Shown: positions 45,005 to 52,645, counted from the stretch's first letter. The stretch: 64,000 nucleotides of DNA from an uncultured Prevotellaceae bacterium (GCA_947167515.1 CAMVIM010000021.1:1-64000); one strand, 5' to 3'. Program-made: numbers and translations. The notes: generated from the sequence alone by a model not told the origin.

Positions 45005-45483
45005 TTAAATTGTATCATGGCTCCAATGTGAAGATAGGGGTGCCCGACCTCCTGCATTCCAAACCTTTCAAAGACTTTGGAAGTGGATTCTATCTCTCGG
45101 CAGATGAACAACAAGCATGGAATATGGCATATCAAAAGGTAAGTCAAACGCAAACAGGAAAGGCCGAGGTGTGCGAATTTTTGTTTGACGAGACGATTAT
45201 GTGGTCAAACGAGCTGAAAATCCAGACCTTTTCGGATTATAGCGAAGAATGGGCACAATTCGTACTAAAAAACCGTGATAAGAACATGCTCCATCCTGTA
45301 CACGATTACGATATTGTTTATGGTCCAATAGCCGATGATGGAGTCACATACCAATTGCGTCGTTATCAAGGAGGTGTCATCTCCATACAACGCTTGGTAG
45401 AAGAACTTAAATACGCCAAGGGAATAACGTTTCAGTACTTCTTTGGTTCTGAACGTGCATTACAACAATTGAAAAGATTATGA
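45001..45483 (+). CDS. DUF3990 protein, probable ADP-ribosyltransferase-fold toxin
   Basis: A 160-residue protein of the DUF3990 family. The N-terminus KLYHGSNVKI (H6) and DFGSGFYLSADEQQAWNMA (Y31) have the spacing of the first two ADP-ribosyltransferase motifs; a third region near the C-terminus (TFQYFFGSERALQQL) would supply the Glu/Gln motif. Such enzymes transfer ADP-ribose from NAD+ to a protein or nucleic acid target. It overlaps the flanking DUF3791 genes by four bases on each side, so all three products are translationally coupled. A cytoplasmic toxin role is an inference; target unknown. Start at 45001, not the internal out-of-family start 27 bp upstream. Confidence 0.7.
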   Translation: MIKLYHGSNVKIGVPDLLHSKPFKDFGSGFYLSADEQQAWNMAYQKVSQTQTGKAEVCEFLFDETIMWSNELKIQTFSDYSEEWAQFVLKNRDKNMLHPVHDYDIVYGPIADDGVTYQLRRYQGGVISIQRLVEELKYAKGITFQYFFGSERALQQLKRL

Positions 45484-45716
45484 CCAACAAACTCAATCCT
45501 TTGCAAATACAAGTCATGAAAGACGACCTCTGTGTAGAACTCACAGAGGAGTTAATGAATGAATTCCACTATACCCCACAAGAGGCATTGGATGTCTTGT
45601 ACACTTCGGAGACCTTCAATCGCTTGCAAGACAATGCCACAGGACTCTACTACCAAAGTGCAGGTTATGTCTATTCATTCTTGCAGAATGAGATACGAAC
45701 AGCGAAAGTGGAATAG
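45480..45716 (+). CDS. DUF3791 protein, second copy
   Basis: A 78-residue protein with the same layout as the first DUF3791 gene: VMKDDLCVELTEELMNEF, EALDVLYTSETFNRLQD, then GLYYQSAGYVYSFLQNE, where the expected HTQ is replaced by YYQSA. It is divergent enough from copy one to suggest an old duplication or separate acquisition. ATGA overlap with the DUF3990 gene at 45480. Its 3' end lies against the broken antitoxin gene on the other strand. Confidence 0.68.
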   Translation: MTNKLNPLQIQVMKDDLCVELTEELMNEFHYTPQEALDVLYTSETFNRLQDNATGLYYQSAGYVYSFLQNEIRTAKVE

Positions 45717-45919
45717 CCCAATCCATCCATGTCGTCACCAACCACAGTAGGCTTGTTGATAGGGAAATGCTCCTTTTCATACGCAATCACAATGTCAGAC
45801 ATCAGTGTCAACTCCACAGCGTTACGATTGTTCGCAGGTGTGTTGTCATCCACCAATGGCAAGAGTTCCTCGATTCTCTGAAGTGCGAACTCATATTGCT
45901 CTTTGGTCGTGTTGTTCAT
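45671..45919 (-). pseudogene. Truncated HigA-type antitoxin
   Basis: The first 58 residues (MNNTTKEQYEFALQRIEELL, then LVDDNTP and EKEHFPINKPT) match the N-terminus of COG5499/HigA-type antitoxins. The usual helix-turn-helix domain that should follow is missing: after KPT the frame runs into the antisense of the second DUF3791 gene and stops at 45671. The break is near 45745, so the gene lost its DNA-binding half when the neighbouring cassette arrived or through deletion. Confidence 0.7.
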
Positions 45920-45931
45920 AATCAGTCCTCC

Positions 45932-46033
45932 TTATATGGTTGAAGCGTCAATTTTATCATACTCGGCATGCGTGCCTACAAATCGGATGAAAATGTGTTC
46001 AATAGTAAACTTTTTTTCAGCAAACAAATTCAT
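45932..46033 (-). pseudogene. Remnant of a HigB-type toxin (C-terminal 33 codons)
   Basis: Translation gives IEHIFIRFVGTHAEYDKIDA and a stop; this is the C-terminal strand set of HigB-family mRNA-cutting toxins. The N-terminal two-thirds is missing: the fragment starts directly after the stop of the WYL gene. It lies 12 bp before the HigA fragment on the same strand, the normal toxin-first order of higBA. Confidence 0.68.
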
Positions 46034-46936
46034 TTAATATGCCTTCAGCATCTTCTTCACGATTTCCTTCATTTCCTCTCTCACGCTTTCAGGCTCCAGT
46101 ACCTCCAGCTTCTCCCTGTGCCAAAGCAGTTGTTGGTAGAAGTTGTAGCAAGGTTCCAGATGATACTCAAAAATGCTCCAGCCTTTCCCTTTCTCCACTT
46201 CTCGTTGTGACTCATGGATGGGCAAGGCGCGCACATAGTTCACTTGTGCGCCCAACACCTTGATGCGGATACGTTCAGGCTTCGGCTCATCGCTGTGATT
46301 GATACCGAAACAATCCTTGAAATAATCCTTCACCGTGATTTGCTTCGAAGGCAACATCTTCTCCTCTGTCAGCCACATGCTGCTCATCCTCTCCAAAGCG
46401 AAGACCGATTGCCCATGATGAGGATTCAATGGCTCAGCCACCAGATACCAACGCTGTTCCCAAGTTCTCAGGAAGTAAGGGATGATGGTCAGATGCTTTT
46501 TTGATTGCTTGTTGTACGACCAGTAGTCGCACTCCAACCCACGCTGCTGGTCAATCGCCTCCAGTACAGTCTGCACATTCTCCACTCCGTTGGGAGCATC
46601 CATCAGCATGATACGGTCACGATGTTTCAGCGCCAGTTCCGTCATGCCCTCAATGTGATAGGCTGACAGAAGGTAGTCATACAGCGAATCCTCCTCACCA
46701 TACAGATTCTCGTCTTTCACCAGTTCATACTTTCCTATGCTCGGATTGAACTCCACATAACAAGGGAACGTCTCAGCAATAAACTCTTTATACCTCGCAA
46801 ACGTGCGTGGCAAAATATCTCCATCATACAGCGACGAGTATCGAAACCACTCGTTGATTTCCTTAAGGCTCAACGCCCCCTTGCGTTCCAGCAAGTGGAT
46901 GATGTATAGGCATTTCTTGAGTTTGGACATAAGCAA
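46034..46936 (-). CDS. WYL-domain transcriptional regulator
   Basis: A 300-residue regulator. The N-terminal 90 residues are helical and winged-helix-like (LKKCLYIIHLLERKGALSLK), and the WYL domain covers about 125-225 with LTIIPYFLRTWEQRWYLVAE. A C-terminal WCX-like part follows (ERIRIKVLGAQVNYVRALPIH). WYL regulators bind nucleic acid or nucleotide ligands and often control defence genes, for example BrxR and CapW. The gene is the last of the leftward array, 17 bp after the zinc-ribbon/membrane protein gene. An in-frame ATG 6 bp later is an alternative start. Confidence 0.88.
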   Translation of the reverse strand: MLMSKLKKCLYIIHLLERKGALSLKEINEWFRYSSLYDGDILPRTFARYKEFIAETFPCYVEFNPSIGKYELVKDENLYGEEDSLYDYLLSAYHIEGMTELALKHRDRIMLMDAPNGVENVQTVLEAIDQQRGLECDYWSYNKQSKKHLTIIPYFLRTWEQRWYLVAEPLNPHHGQSVFALERMSSMWLTEEKMLPSKQITVKDYFKDCFGINHSDEPKPERIRIKVLGAQVNYVRALPIHESQREVEKGKGWSIFEYHLEPCYNFYQQLLWHREKLEVLEPESVREEMKEIVKKMLKAY

Positions 46937-46953
46937 ATAGGATTAAACCGTTA

Positions 46954-48585
46954 TCAATCCAAGTCGTTTTCATCCAAGGACATTTGTTCTATTTCTTCGG
47001 ATAGCTCGGTTATGCAACTGTCAATGAGTCCTTCTGCTTTTGAAACAATGACAGTTTTTCTTTTTCTGATTGCTTTCTCAAAATAGTATTCCATACGGGC
47101 GCAGGCATAATCCACACGTTTGAAATCATCTCCCTCTGGACCGCCCACAGCATACATCGCAACAAGAAATTCTGGATCTATAACCTTGTAGTGAACAAGG
47201 TTGGCATCTACATAGTCAAATTCCTCTTGCGATTGAAGAAGGTATTCGTTACTTAGGCGAATTTTTGCTAGCAGAACGAGCCGGCTCATCTTGATTGCAT
47301 CATCTTCGTGTAATTGATTACCGACCCATTGTGCTCCTTGTTCGAATACAAAGCCTCCTACTAGTCCGCCAATAGGGATTCCCCATCCCCCCTGATTACT
47401 AGTAGCTATACCACCTAACCACATTCCGATTGTAGCTCCTGTGGCTGTTGCACCGCCTACACATAAGTTTTTAATATATTGCTGATTGGAAACTTTTCCT
47501 TTTATAAGTGATACGGTGTCTGGGATACTGGTTATTACGAATAAGATGGTTTGTGTGATGACATCTGTTCTTATATTCTTTATTAGTACATTTTTAGCAG
47601 CTGCACCAGTAACATTTTTCTTTATTAAGGATTTGGCCAACTTTGTTATTACTTTTTTCCCAAAATCGGTCTTCCAGATATTATCAACCGCATATTTTGC
47701 ACCCTTTGTGGTCAGAGCCGCGAATTTTCTTCCCACGGATGTCCTAATCAGTTGCATATATGCAACATGGCTGCCTAAAGTAATACATCCTGATTGTAGA
47801 CCCGCAAGTAGCGACATCTTGACGGCATCGGAAAAGGACAATCCATTCTTTTTATTGAAGATGAGCGTTATGCCAAGATTGATTGTGAAGGAAATGCCCA
47901 TAGTGCCAAGTGCGATAACACTTCCAGTCTTGATGTCAAATAATAGAGAATCAATGTTGCCTGCCTTGGCAATATTTTTCGCTTGTTTGTATGTGTAGTC
48001 TCCTTTCTTAATGATGTCTTTGGCTTTTTGAGGGTCATCTATGCCGACGTTCTTCATGTCGCCATGCTCAATGCGCTCTTCCAAGCGTCTTATAGCATCT
48101 TCATATTGGTCTTTGGGAACTTCTAGAATCTGGGGCCCGCCATTGTTGTCTACGTACTTATAGTTGCCTCCCGCACCTTCAAAAGCCGCATCTACACTTC
48201 CTTTTGCGGTCTGATAATACTTTGTCTGTATCCATTGTCCGTTGGTGATTCGGTCTGCTCCGTTCAGAGTATTGCTTCGTCCAACCTGTTCCACCTTCAT
48301 GCCCCTTAAGCGTTCATTGAAGGCATTTGCGTCTTCAGCTGCAAAGCCTTGTGCAGACCTTGTGCGGTATTTTGTCCATTGAAGATTACGTTCAATTTGA
48401 GCAGCATCCAATATGGCTCCAGTTTGTGTGACAATTGTTTTATGGTCAGTCTTTGGTTTTTGAGGTTTCTCTTCTGTGTCTATTCCCATTTCGAATAGTT
48501 CACAACACTTGCCACATTTGGGGCAAATCAGTTTGTGTGCCTTCATCTCGGTTCCACATGAAGGACAATAATGTATGTATGACAT
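46954..48585 (-). CDS. Zinc-ribbon and membrane-segment protein of unknown function
   Basis: A 543-residue protein I cannot assign. Residues 7-24 form a zinc ribbon (CPSC and CPKC). Residues about 78-215 form a domain with NGADRITNGQWIQTKYY (D111, Q120, K122), EVPKDQYEDAIRRLEERI and YTYKQAKNIAKAGNIDSL. The D and QxK spacing recalls QxK-type PD-(D/E)xK nucleases such as Mrr, an inference. Four hydrophobic stretches follow: about 221-243, 255-280, 342-360 and 375-421, the last rich in Gly-x3-Gly patterns that suit membrane insertion. The C-terminus is helical and acidic. It is 11 bp after the YaaW-like gene and 17 bp before the WYL regulator. AT-rich. Confidence 0.6.
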   Translation of the reverse strand: MSYIHYCPSCGTEMKAHKLICPKCGKCCELFEMGIDTEEKPQKPKTDHKTIVTQTGAILDAAQIERNLQWTKYRTRSAQGFAAEDANAFNERLRGMKVEQVGRSNTLNGADRITNGQWIQTKYYQTAKGSVDAAFEGAGGNYKYVDNNGGPQILEVPKDQYEDAIRRLEERIEHGDMKNVGIDDPQKAKDIIKKGDYTYKQAKNIAKAGNIDSLLFDIKTGSVIALGTMGISFTINLGITLIFNKKNGLSFSDAVKMSLLAGLQSGCITLGSHVAYMQLIRTSVGRKFAALTTKGAKYAVDNIWKTDFGKKVITKLAKSLIKKNVTGAAAKNVLIKNIRTDVITQTILFVITSIPDTVSLIKGKVSNQQYIKNLCVGGATATGATIGMWLGGIATSNQGGWGIPIGGLVGGFVFEQGAQWVGNQLHEDDAIKMSRLVLLAKIRLSNEYLLQSQEEFDYVDANLVHYKVIDPEFLVAMYAVGGPEGDDFKRVDYACARMEYYFEKAIRKRKTVIVSKAEGLIDSCITELSEEIEQMSLDENDLD

Positions 48586-48596
48586 GGTTTGGCGGC

Positions 48597-49217
48597 TTAA
48601 TTAATATCGTTTGTAAAACTTGAATTATTCTCCGTGAGGATACGCAAAAATGCTATATGGAGTACACAAGGTATAATGACTCTATATGAAGCACCTCTTA
48701 AAACGCCATCTGTATATTTGTTGTAGTCCCTGACAAGTTCCAATGAAATCTGTTCAATATCTCTCATCGTCAATTTCTCAAACTCTAAATCCCAAATCGT
48801 TTTCAACAGTTCTATCTCCAACCTTTCTGTAGAAATTAGAGGATGATAATTGACTTCTAGTTTGTCGCACACTTTTTTCAGAACATCTCGATACTGGCTT
48901 CCTGAAATCAGCATGTTGGTGCCGAATCCTTGTATTTCTTCTATAATATTCGGTACCAAACGTTTTGTGTGATATTTGTAATTAGACTCAAAATATTTTT
49001 GTTTGGATAGGTTTTCTCGCAGTCTTTTTTTCCCATCTTGGGGATCATAGACTATCCACCCTACCAGTGGCTGCAATTGCTCATTTGAACAATTGCTCAA
49101 AAAAACCAGATCGGAATCGACTTTTACTTCTTTCTTCTTTTGAGAATTAGGTGCCGAATCCTGACTCACCAGGATGTTGACCCCTTTTGCGATAATCTCG
49201 CTTGTCTTCTTTAGCAT
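48597..49217 (-). CDS. YaaW-like (UPF0174/DUF3944) protein
   Basis: A 206-residue protein. Residues about 34-60 (DSDLVFLSNCSNEQLQPLV) are the DUF3944 motif, and the C-terminal SYRVIIPCVLHIAFLRIL matches the end of E. coli YaaW as I remember it. The middle (EEIQGFGTNMLISGSQYRDV) also fits. YaaW proteins are uncharacterised; the C-terminal helix may touch membrane. The first 30 residues are an extra extension. The gene is 11 bp before the zinc-ribbon/membrane protein gene and 277 bp after the SprT-like gene, with a TACATTTG -7 box (49443-49450) in that gap. Confidence 0.7.
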   Translation of the reverse strand: MLKKTSEIIAKGVNILVSQDSAPNSQKKKEVKVDSDLVFLSNCSNEQLQPLVGWIVYDPQDGKKRLRENLSKQKYFESNYKYHTKRLVPNIIEEIQGFGTNMLISGSQYRDVLKKVCDKLEVNYHPLISTERLEIELLKTIWDLEFEKLTMRDIEQISLELVRDYNKYTDGVLRGASYRVIIPCVLHIAFLRILTENNSSFTNDIN

Positions 49218-49277
49218 AGTTTAGGTTGTTAAATTAACATACTAAAAGGCACGGCTCCATCACCGTAGCATCTATGC

Positions 49278-49368
49278 ACCGCCAAGCGCCTTGCCCCTAC
49301 AGCAACAGTAGTCCGTGCCTACACACGGACACTGGTTGTCTGTCTTCGGGGCGTTGAGTTTTGGCGGT
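49278..49368 (-). ncRNA. Structured leader or small RNA candidate
   Basis: In the 277-bp gap between the SprT-like and YaaW-like genes, 49278-49285 and 49361-49368 pair over 8 bp, and 49293-49297 with 49348-49352 over 5 bp, separated by equal 8-nt internal loops. Inside is a perfect 7-bp hairpin at 49311-49330. AGGCACGG recurs at 49247 and 49479 outside. Downstream of a TACATTTG box, it would be in the 5' leader of the YaaW-like gene. A regulatory RNA or a recombination site are both possible. Confidence 0.35.
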
Positions 49369-49494
49369 TTCAGATGCCCAATAGACACCAATGTCTTTTT
49401 CTTTTCGAAATGTTGTTGCAAGTGTTGAGACACATGCACGGGGCAAATGTACAACATATTTCTGAAAAGTCTATCATTAGGCACGGACTTTTTC

Positions 49495-50064
49495 TCATTT
49501 GATGCTATTTTTTCTTTTCTTCTTCCTTTTGATTTGAGTGGATTTTTCTTTTTCCAGCCCAATCTCAATGGGACGAGGTGGAATTGTACTTCTTTCGATG
49601 TCATTTCCATAAATGTCATAATCCAATGTTTGCTGGCTGGGTTCCCACTGGTCTATTTCAAGATGGTATGTTTTATTGAGAAATCTCCGAACTCTTTGAA
49701 AGAACTTTCCATGCATCCTTTTTTCTCGGAGATGTAGCACCGTGTCAACGTACATGTGTATCATCTCATGGAGAATAGTGTCCCGAATCCAGCAATCATC
49801 ATAGTATGTCAATCGTATGTTTAACGAAATGATGGGATAATTTATATTGAATCTGTACTTTGCTCCTTTGATCCCTATATAACGTCCCCAAGTATTTATG
49901 TATGGGGGTTCAGATTTGAAACGACACTCTCCAAGTTCTCTATTGAAATACAATTCATTGTATTCATGGAACTTCCTTTGCAGCAGTTCGTCCGTTATTT
50001 CGTGGTAGGGAACTCCCAACACTCTTACGGGATGCTTCAATCTATAAGGATCAACTTCTCCCAT
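49495..50064 (-). CDS. SprT-like metallopeptidase-domain protein
   Basis: A 189-residue cytoplasmic protein with a SprT-like zinc metallopeptidase domain: LHEMIHMY (H99, E100, H103) and the third ligand H118 in MHGKFFQRV. The N-terminal helix LLQRKFHEYNELYFNRELG and strand CRFKSE also fit. SprT/Spartan-like proteins can cleave proteins crosslinked to DNA; the bacterial ones are poorly studied. The zinc-finger tail of Spartan is absent and the C-terminus is a basic run (KRKKKRKNS). It is 33 bp after the 49-residue small gene and leads the array. Confidence 0.8.
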   Translation of the reverse strand: MGEVDPYRLKHPVRVLGVPYHEITDELLQRKFHEYNELYFNRELGECRFKSEPPYINTWGRYIGIKGAKYRFNINYPIISLNIRLTYYDDCWIRDTILHEMIHMYVDTVLHLREKRMHGKFFQRVRRFLNKTYHLEIDQWEPSQQTLDYDIYGNDIERSTIPPRPIEIGLEKEKSTQIKRKKKRKNSIK

Positions 50065-50097
50065 TGCTGGTTCGTTCTAATTTGGTTATACTTTTGT

Positions 50098-50247
50098 TTA
50101 ACTCTCTTTCTTCGCATTTGGGCAGATTTTCTCTCTGACTTTAGCGAATTGAATCTTTGCCTTATCTATCAGGCCAGCTTTGTTTGCCTCGTTGTAAAGA
50201 GCCAATGTGGCTACTGCCACCCAAAGGGTACGAATCACTTTGTCCAT
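50098..50247 (-). CDS. Small 49-residue protein at the head of the accessory array
   Basis: An intact 49-codon frame (MDKVIRTLWVAVATLALYNE as the first 20 residues, then a charged C-terminus ending CPNAKKES). Residues about 4-17 are hydrophobic and may be a membrane anchor. It starts about 38 bp past a -7-like box (TTACTTTG, 50285-50292 on the minus strand) and ends 33 bp before the SprT-like gene. Codon use is AT-rich like its neighbours. No family recognised; such small first genes can be leader peptides or antitoxin-type partners. Confidence 0.5.
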   Translation of the reverse strand: MDKVIRTLWVAVATLALYNEANKAGLIDKAKIQFAKVREKICPNAKKES

Positions 50248-50284
50248 AATTACTGTGTTTTTTTAGTTATATATCAAATTGTCG

Positions 50285-50322
50285 CTGCAAAGTAACAGGA
50301 CACGACGGACAAAAGTTGTCCG
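50285..50322 (-). promoter_or_regulatory. Promoter and palindrome upstream of the accessory array
   Basis: A -7-like box TTACTTTG (50285-50292, minus strand) is followed 14 nt upstream by the perfect palindrome CGGACAA-n3-TTGTCCG (50306-50322), which covers the -21 to -37 region. Its place suggests an operator, with the WYL protein at the end of the array as the likely ligand-controlled regulator. Confidence 0.5.
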
Positions 50323-50531
50323 ACCAGCAAACTTTTCCCCAATTTTTTCTTGAAAGGGGCTAAACAATTCGAATCTTTGTAAAAATCCCCACTGACTTCA
50401 TAGCCAATGGGGCAATAATGTCAGTAAAATAACCTATTGAAGATGTAACTCACATCTACTACAAAGCGTACGGCACAACGACTACGGTGTGTACGATAGA
50501 ACGACAACCTTGTGTAGCCGTTCTCAATTTC

Positions 50532-50613
50532 AATTCTAAAGTTTGAGTTGTAAAAATCAAAGTTTGAGTTGCAAAACCCAAACCTTGATTTTTACAACTC
50601 AAACTTTAGAATT
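50532..50613. repeat. Perfect 29-bp inverted repeat
   Basis: Arms 50532-50560 and 50585-50613 are exact reverse complements around a 24-nt loop. The loop starts with another near copy of part of the left arm (GTTTGAGTTG), so the element is built of repeated units. It may fold as a long hairpin if transcribed. Confidence 0.9.
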
Positions 50614-50713
50614 AAAGTCGATATACTTGTTAGACTGAAGTGGATGTGCCGTTGACACGTGAATGCTTGTTGAGGCATCATTCATTTTCTTATTACTACT
50701 CAACTTTCGGGAG

Positions 50714-50860
50714 TAGTTAAGTAGTTAAGAAGTTAAGAAGTTAAGCCGATACCATGTCAATGGTTCCCATCGATGAACTGACGAACAAAACATTTGGCTT
50801 AACTCCTGTCCGCAGGACGAGCGTAGCGATAATTCCTTAACTCCTTAACTACAAAGACGT
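50714..50860. repeat. AGTTAAG-rich intergenic element
   Basis: AGTTAAG occurs several times at 50714-50747, with inverted CTTAACTC units at 50838-50857. Bases 50819-50832 (GAGCGTAGCGATAA) are the exact reverse complement of 31511-31524 in the folB-transporter gap, which also has AAGTTAT repeats. A scattered non-coding repeat family is likely. Confidence 0.6.
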
Positions 50861-50920
50861 TGAGCACATGAGGATGTGCCTATTTTGACACACCCTCATG
50901 TAAGGATGTGAGCATAAAAA

Positions 50921-50958
50921 AAGTGTGCCACAGCATATTGCGATGCTGTGGCACACTT
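50921..50958 (-). terminator. Terminator of the 51009-51629 gene
   Basis: A perfect 16-bp stem (50921-50936 with 50943-50958, AAGTGTGCCACAGCAT) with a 6-nt loop is followed on the minus strand by a run of Ts. It lies 50 bp past the stop codon. Confidence 0.9.
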
Positions 50959-51008
50959 GTGTGGGGGAGGTGGCTTGCCCGTGTGGGCAGTTAACCTGTG
51001 GAGTGTGT

Positions 51009-51629
51009 TCAGTATTCTTTGTAGAGGTTGATGTATTCCATCACGCTGTCGATGGCTTCCTGACGCATGTCGAGATGGAGAGAGCCGTCGTGGAGAACGT
51101 CGTTCATTACTTTATATACCATGCTCCAATCGCTGTCGAGATAGACTTGGGCGTCGATGAGCGATGTGATGAATGCGACGGAGAAACTTTTGTTTTTGTC
51201 TTTCTTGACGGCTTTGTGACCTAATTCCTGCGCTTCCTTCACATCGAAGTAATTGCTCATGGCTTTGGCGTAGGCATAGACGGCGAGTGTGCCGGCATCC
51301 AGTTTTTGGGCTAATTTTTCGGGGGTGTTTGCTTTGTGGCGTTTTGACAGATACTCAAAGAGTTGGTCTCCAGATGTCTTCCCTTCAAAATTCCAGCTGA
51401 TGGCATTGATGACTGCCAGACGCACGTCGATGGGCGATGCCTTGTCTGCCAGAAAGTCGAGCATCGAGACGGGGATGGTTGTGTCGCTTTCGTTGACTAG
51501 TTTTTGTGCCATCTGCACCATCGGGTGGTCGTTGTATTTCTCTGCAAAATCGGTGGACGTGAGGGGGGAATCTGCCCATGTGAGTACACACGAAAGGGTG
51601 AGCAGCATGGCTGTGAAAAGGCGTTTCAT
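51009..51629 (-). CDS. Hypothetical exported protein
   Basis: A 206-residue protein with a signal peptide ending TWAD (about residue 20) and no lipobox. The mature part is helical (MVQMAQKLVNESDTT, AVYAYAKAMSNYFDVKEAQE) without cysteines, probably periplasmic. I recognise no family. It has its own terminator and lies 47 bp after the DUF6935-like gene on the same strand, so the two are probably co-transcribed. Confidence 0.7.
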   Translation of the reverse strand: MKRLFTAMLLTLSCVLTWADSPLTSTDFAEKYNDHPMVQMAQKLVNESDTTIPVSMLDFLADKASPIDVRLAVINAISWNFEGKTSGDQLFEYLSKRHKANTPEKLAQKLDAGTLAVYAYAKAMSNYFDVKEAQELGHKAVKKDKNKSFSVAFITSLIDAQVYLDSDWSMVYKVMNDVLHDGSLHLDMRQEAIDSVMEYINLYKEY

Positions 51630-51676
51630 GTTTCTTTCCGTTTGATGAGTTTGTATGATTGTCTCTCAGCCCTAAA

Positions 51677-52480
51677 CTATTTCAGGCCTTCCCAGGTGCC
51701 TTTGATTTTCTTGCACTGGGTGTAGAGCGAGGGGCAGTTGAACACCTTGAACAGTTCTCCTTCGTTCACTTGGATGATTTCCACGCTGCGTTGCTCGGTG
51801 TCCCAGCCTTTGCCCATCATGTAGATGTACATCACGCGACCGTCGTAGAGCTGCATGTCCTGATGCTTGTTGACGCTGGCACGCATATTGACCGTGTAGG
51901 GATAGCTGGGCGTGTAGGCATTCTGAGGGGTCGCGCCTTCCAGCACTGCTGCTGGCAGATAGGGCTGATGGTATGAGTCATCTGCGGGGGCGTACTGCGA
52001 AGTGCCGAACTTCTCCTTCAACTGTGAAAGCACGGAATTCACGTTGGAAGGATAGTTGATGAGGCGGATGCATTTCTCTCCTTCAGCGCGGTCACGTCCG
52101 TAAATGGCCATCGCCATAGGCATCATGGCTGCTGTTCCGTAAGGAGTTTGTCCGAGGAATTTTGTGTAAACTTCTTCAAACTCTGCATAGTTGGAAGGCA
52201 CGTTGGTGAAAGTGACCATACCCGTGGCTCCAGGGTTGTAAACCGCGATGCTCAGTGTGCCCTTTTGTGTGTAGGTGTGACCGTTCGTTGAGAAGGAAGA
52301 CTCTTTGCCCGCCACCTTTGTCAGGGTCTTCAAGCCCTGCTCCTTGGCTTCTTTCTTTGCCTCCTGTTTCACGGCCTGTTTCCCTTTGTTGATAAGTCCT
52401 CTGATTTGTGCGTTTGCAGCAACATTCATGCTCATGAGCAGTGCGGCTGCCATAAGGATTCGGTTTAGATTTTTTCTCAT
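51677..52480 (-). CDS. Hypothetical exported protein (DUF6935-like)
   Basis: A 267-residue exported protein with a signal peptide ending NAQ (about residue 24). A helical charged linker (INKGKQAVKQEAKKEAKEQG) precedes a folded domain with FLGQTPYGTAAMM, SVLSQLKEKFGTS, YHQPYLPAAVLEGATPQNAY and the end FNCPSLYTQCKKI. This resembles a Bacteroidales domain that I recall as DUF6935, of unknown function. ATG at 52480 is chosen because it opens the signal peptide and lies 45 bp past a good promoter. Confidence 0.7.
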   Translation of the reverse strand: MRKNLNRILMAAALLMSMNVAANAQIRGLINKGKQAVKQEAKKEAKEQGLKTLTKVAGKESSFSTNGHTYTQKGTLSIAVYNPGATGMVTFTNVPSNYAEFEEVYTKFLGQTPYGTAAMMPMAMAIYGRDRAEGEKCIRLINYPSNVNSVLSQLKEKFGTSQYAPADDSYHQPYLPAAVLEGATPQNAYTPSYPYTVNMRASVNKHQDMQLYDGRVMYIYMMGKGWDTEQRSVEIIQVNEGELFKVFNCPSLYTQCKKIKGTWEGLK

Positions 52481-52525
52481 AGTTGTCTTTGAGTTTTGAA
52501 AGTGAGTAAATAGTGTTCTGTACGG

Positions 52526-52556
52526 CAAAGGTAATTATTATAATTGATATGCCCAA
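52526..52556 (-). promoter_or_regulatory. Promoter of the DUF6935-like gene
   Basis: On the minus strand TTG (52554-52556) is followed after 20 nt by TACCTTTG (52526-52533). A divergent TAACTTTG for the ABC gene is at 52610-52617. Confidence 0.65.
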
Positions 52557-52645
52557 GGTTTTTCCTGTTTTTTCTGCTGAAGGAAGTGCTTTCATTCCAG
52601 AAAAAGGAGTAACTTTGCAGCGGAAAAAACAGTAAGTGTGTGATT

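Larger units (their letters stand above)
50323..50920. other. Intergenic stretch with repeats, no gene seen
   Basis: No convincing open frame is present between the operator palindrome and the terminator at 50921. The stretch holds a large inverted repeat (50532-50613) and a run of AGTTAAG units near 50714-50747, and shares 14 bases with the gap at 31511-31524. Confidence 0.7.

Noticed and set aside
49278-49368. Integron attC site
   Set aside because: A GTTRRRY-like heptamer is present, but it lies inside the outer stem, not at its end, and no integrase or matching opposite core is seen.
49272-49619. Minus-strand frame of 115 codons overlapping the 3' end of the SprT-like gene
   Set aside because: It lies out of frame over a supported gene and then over a structured gap; the translation has no family resemblance.
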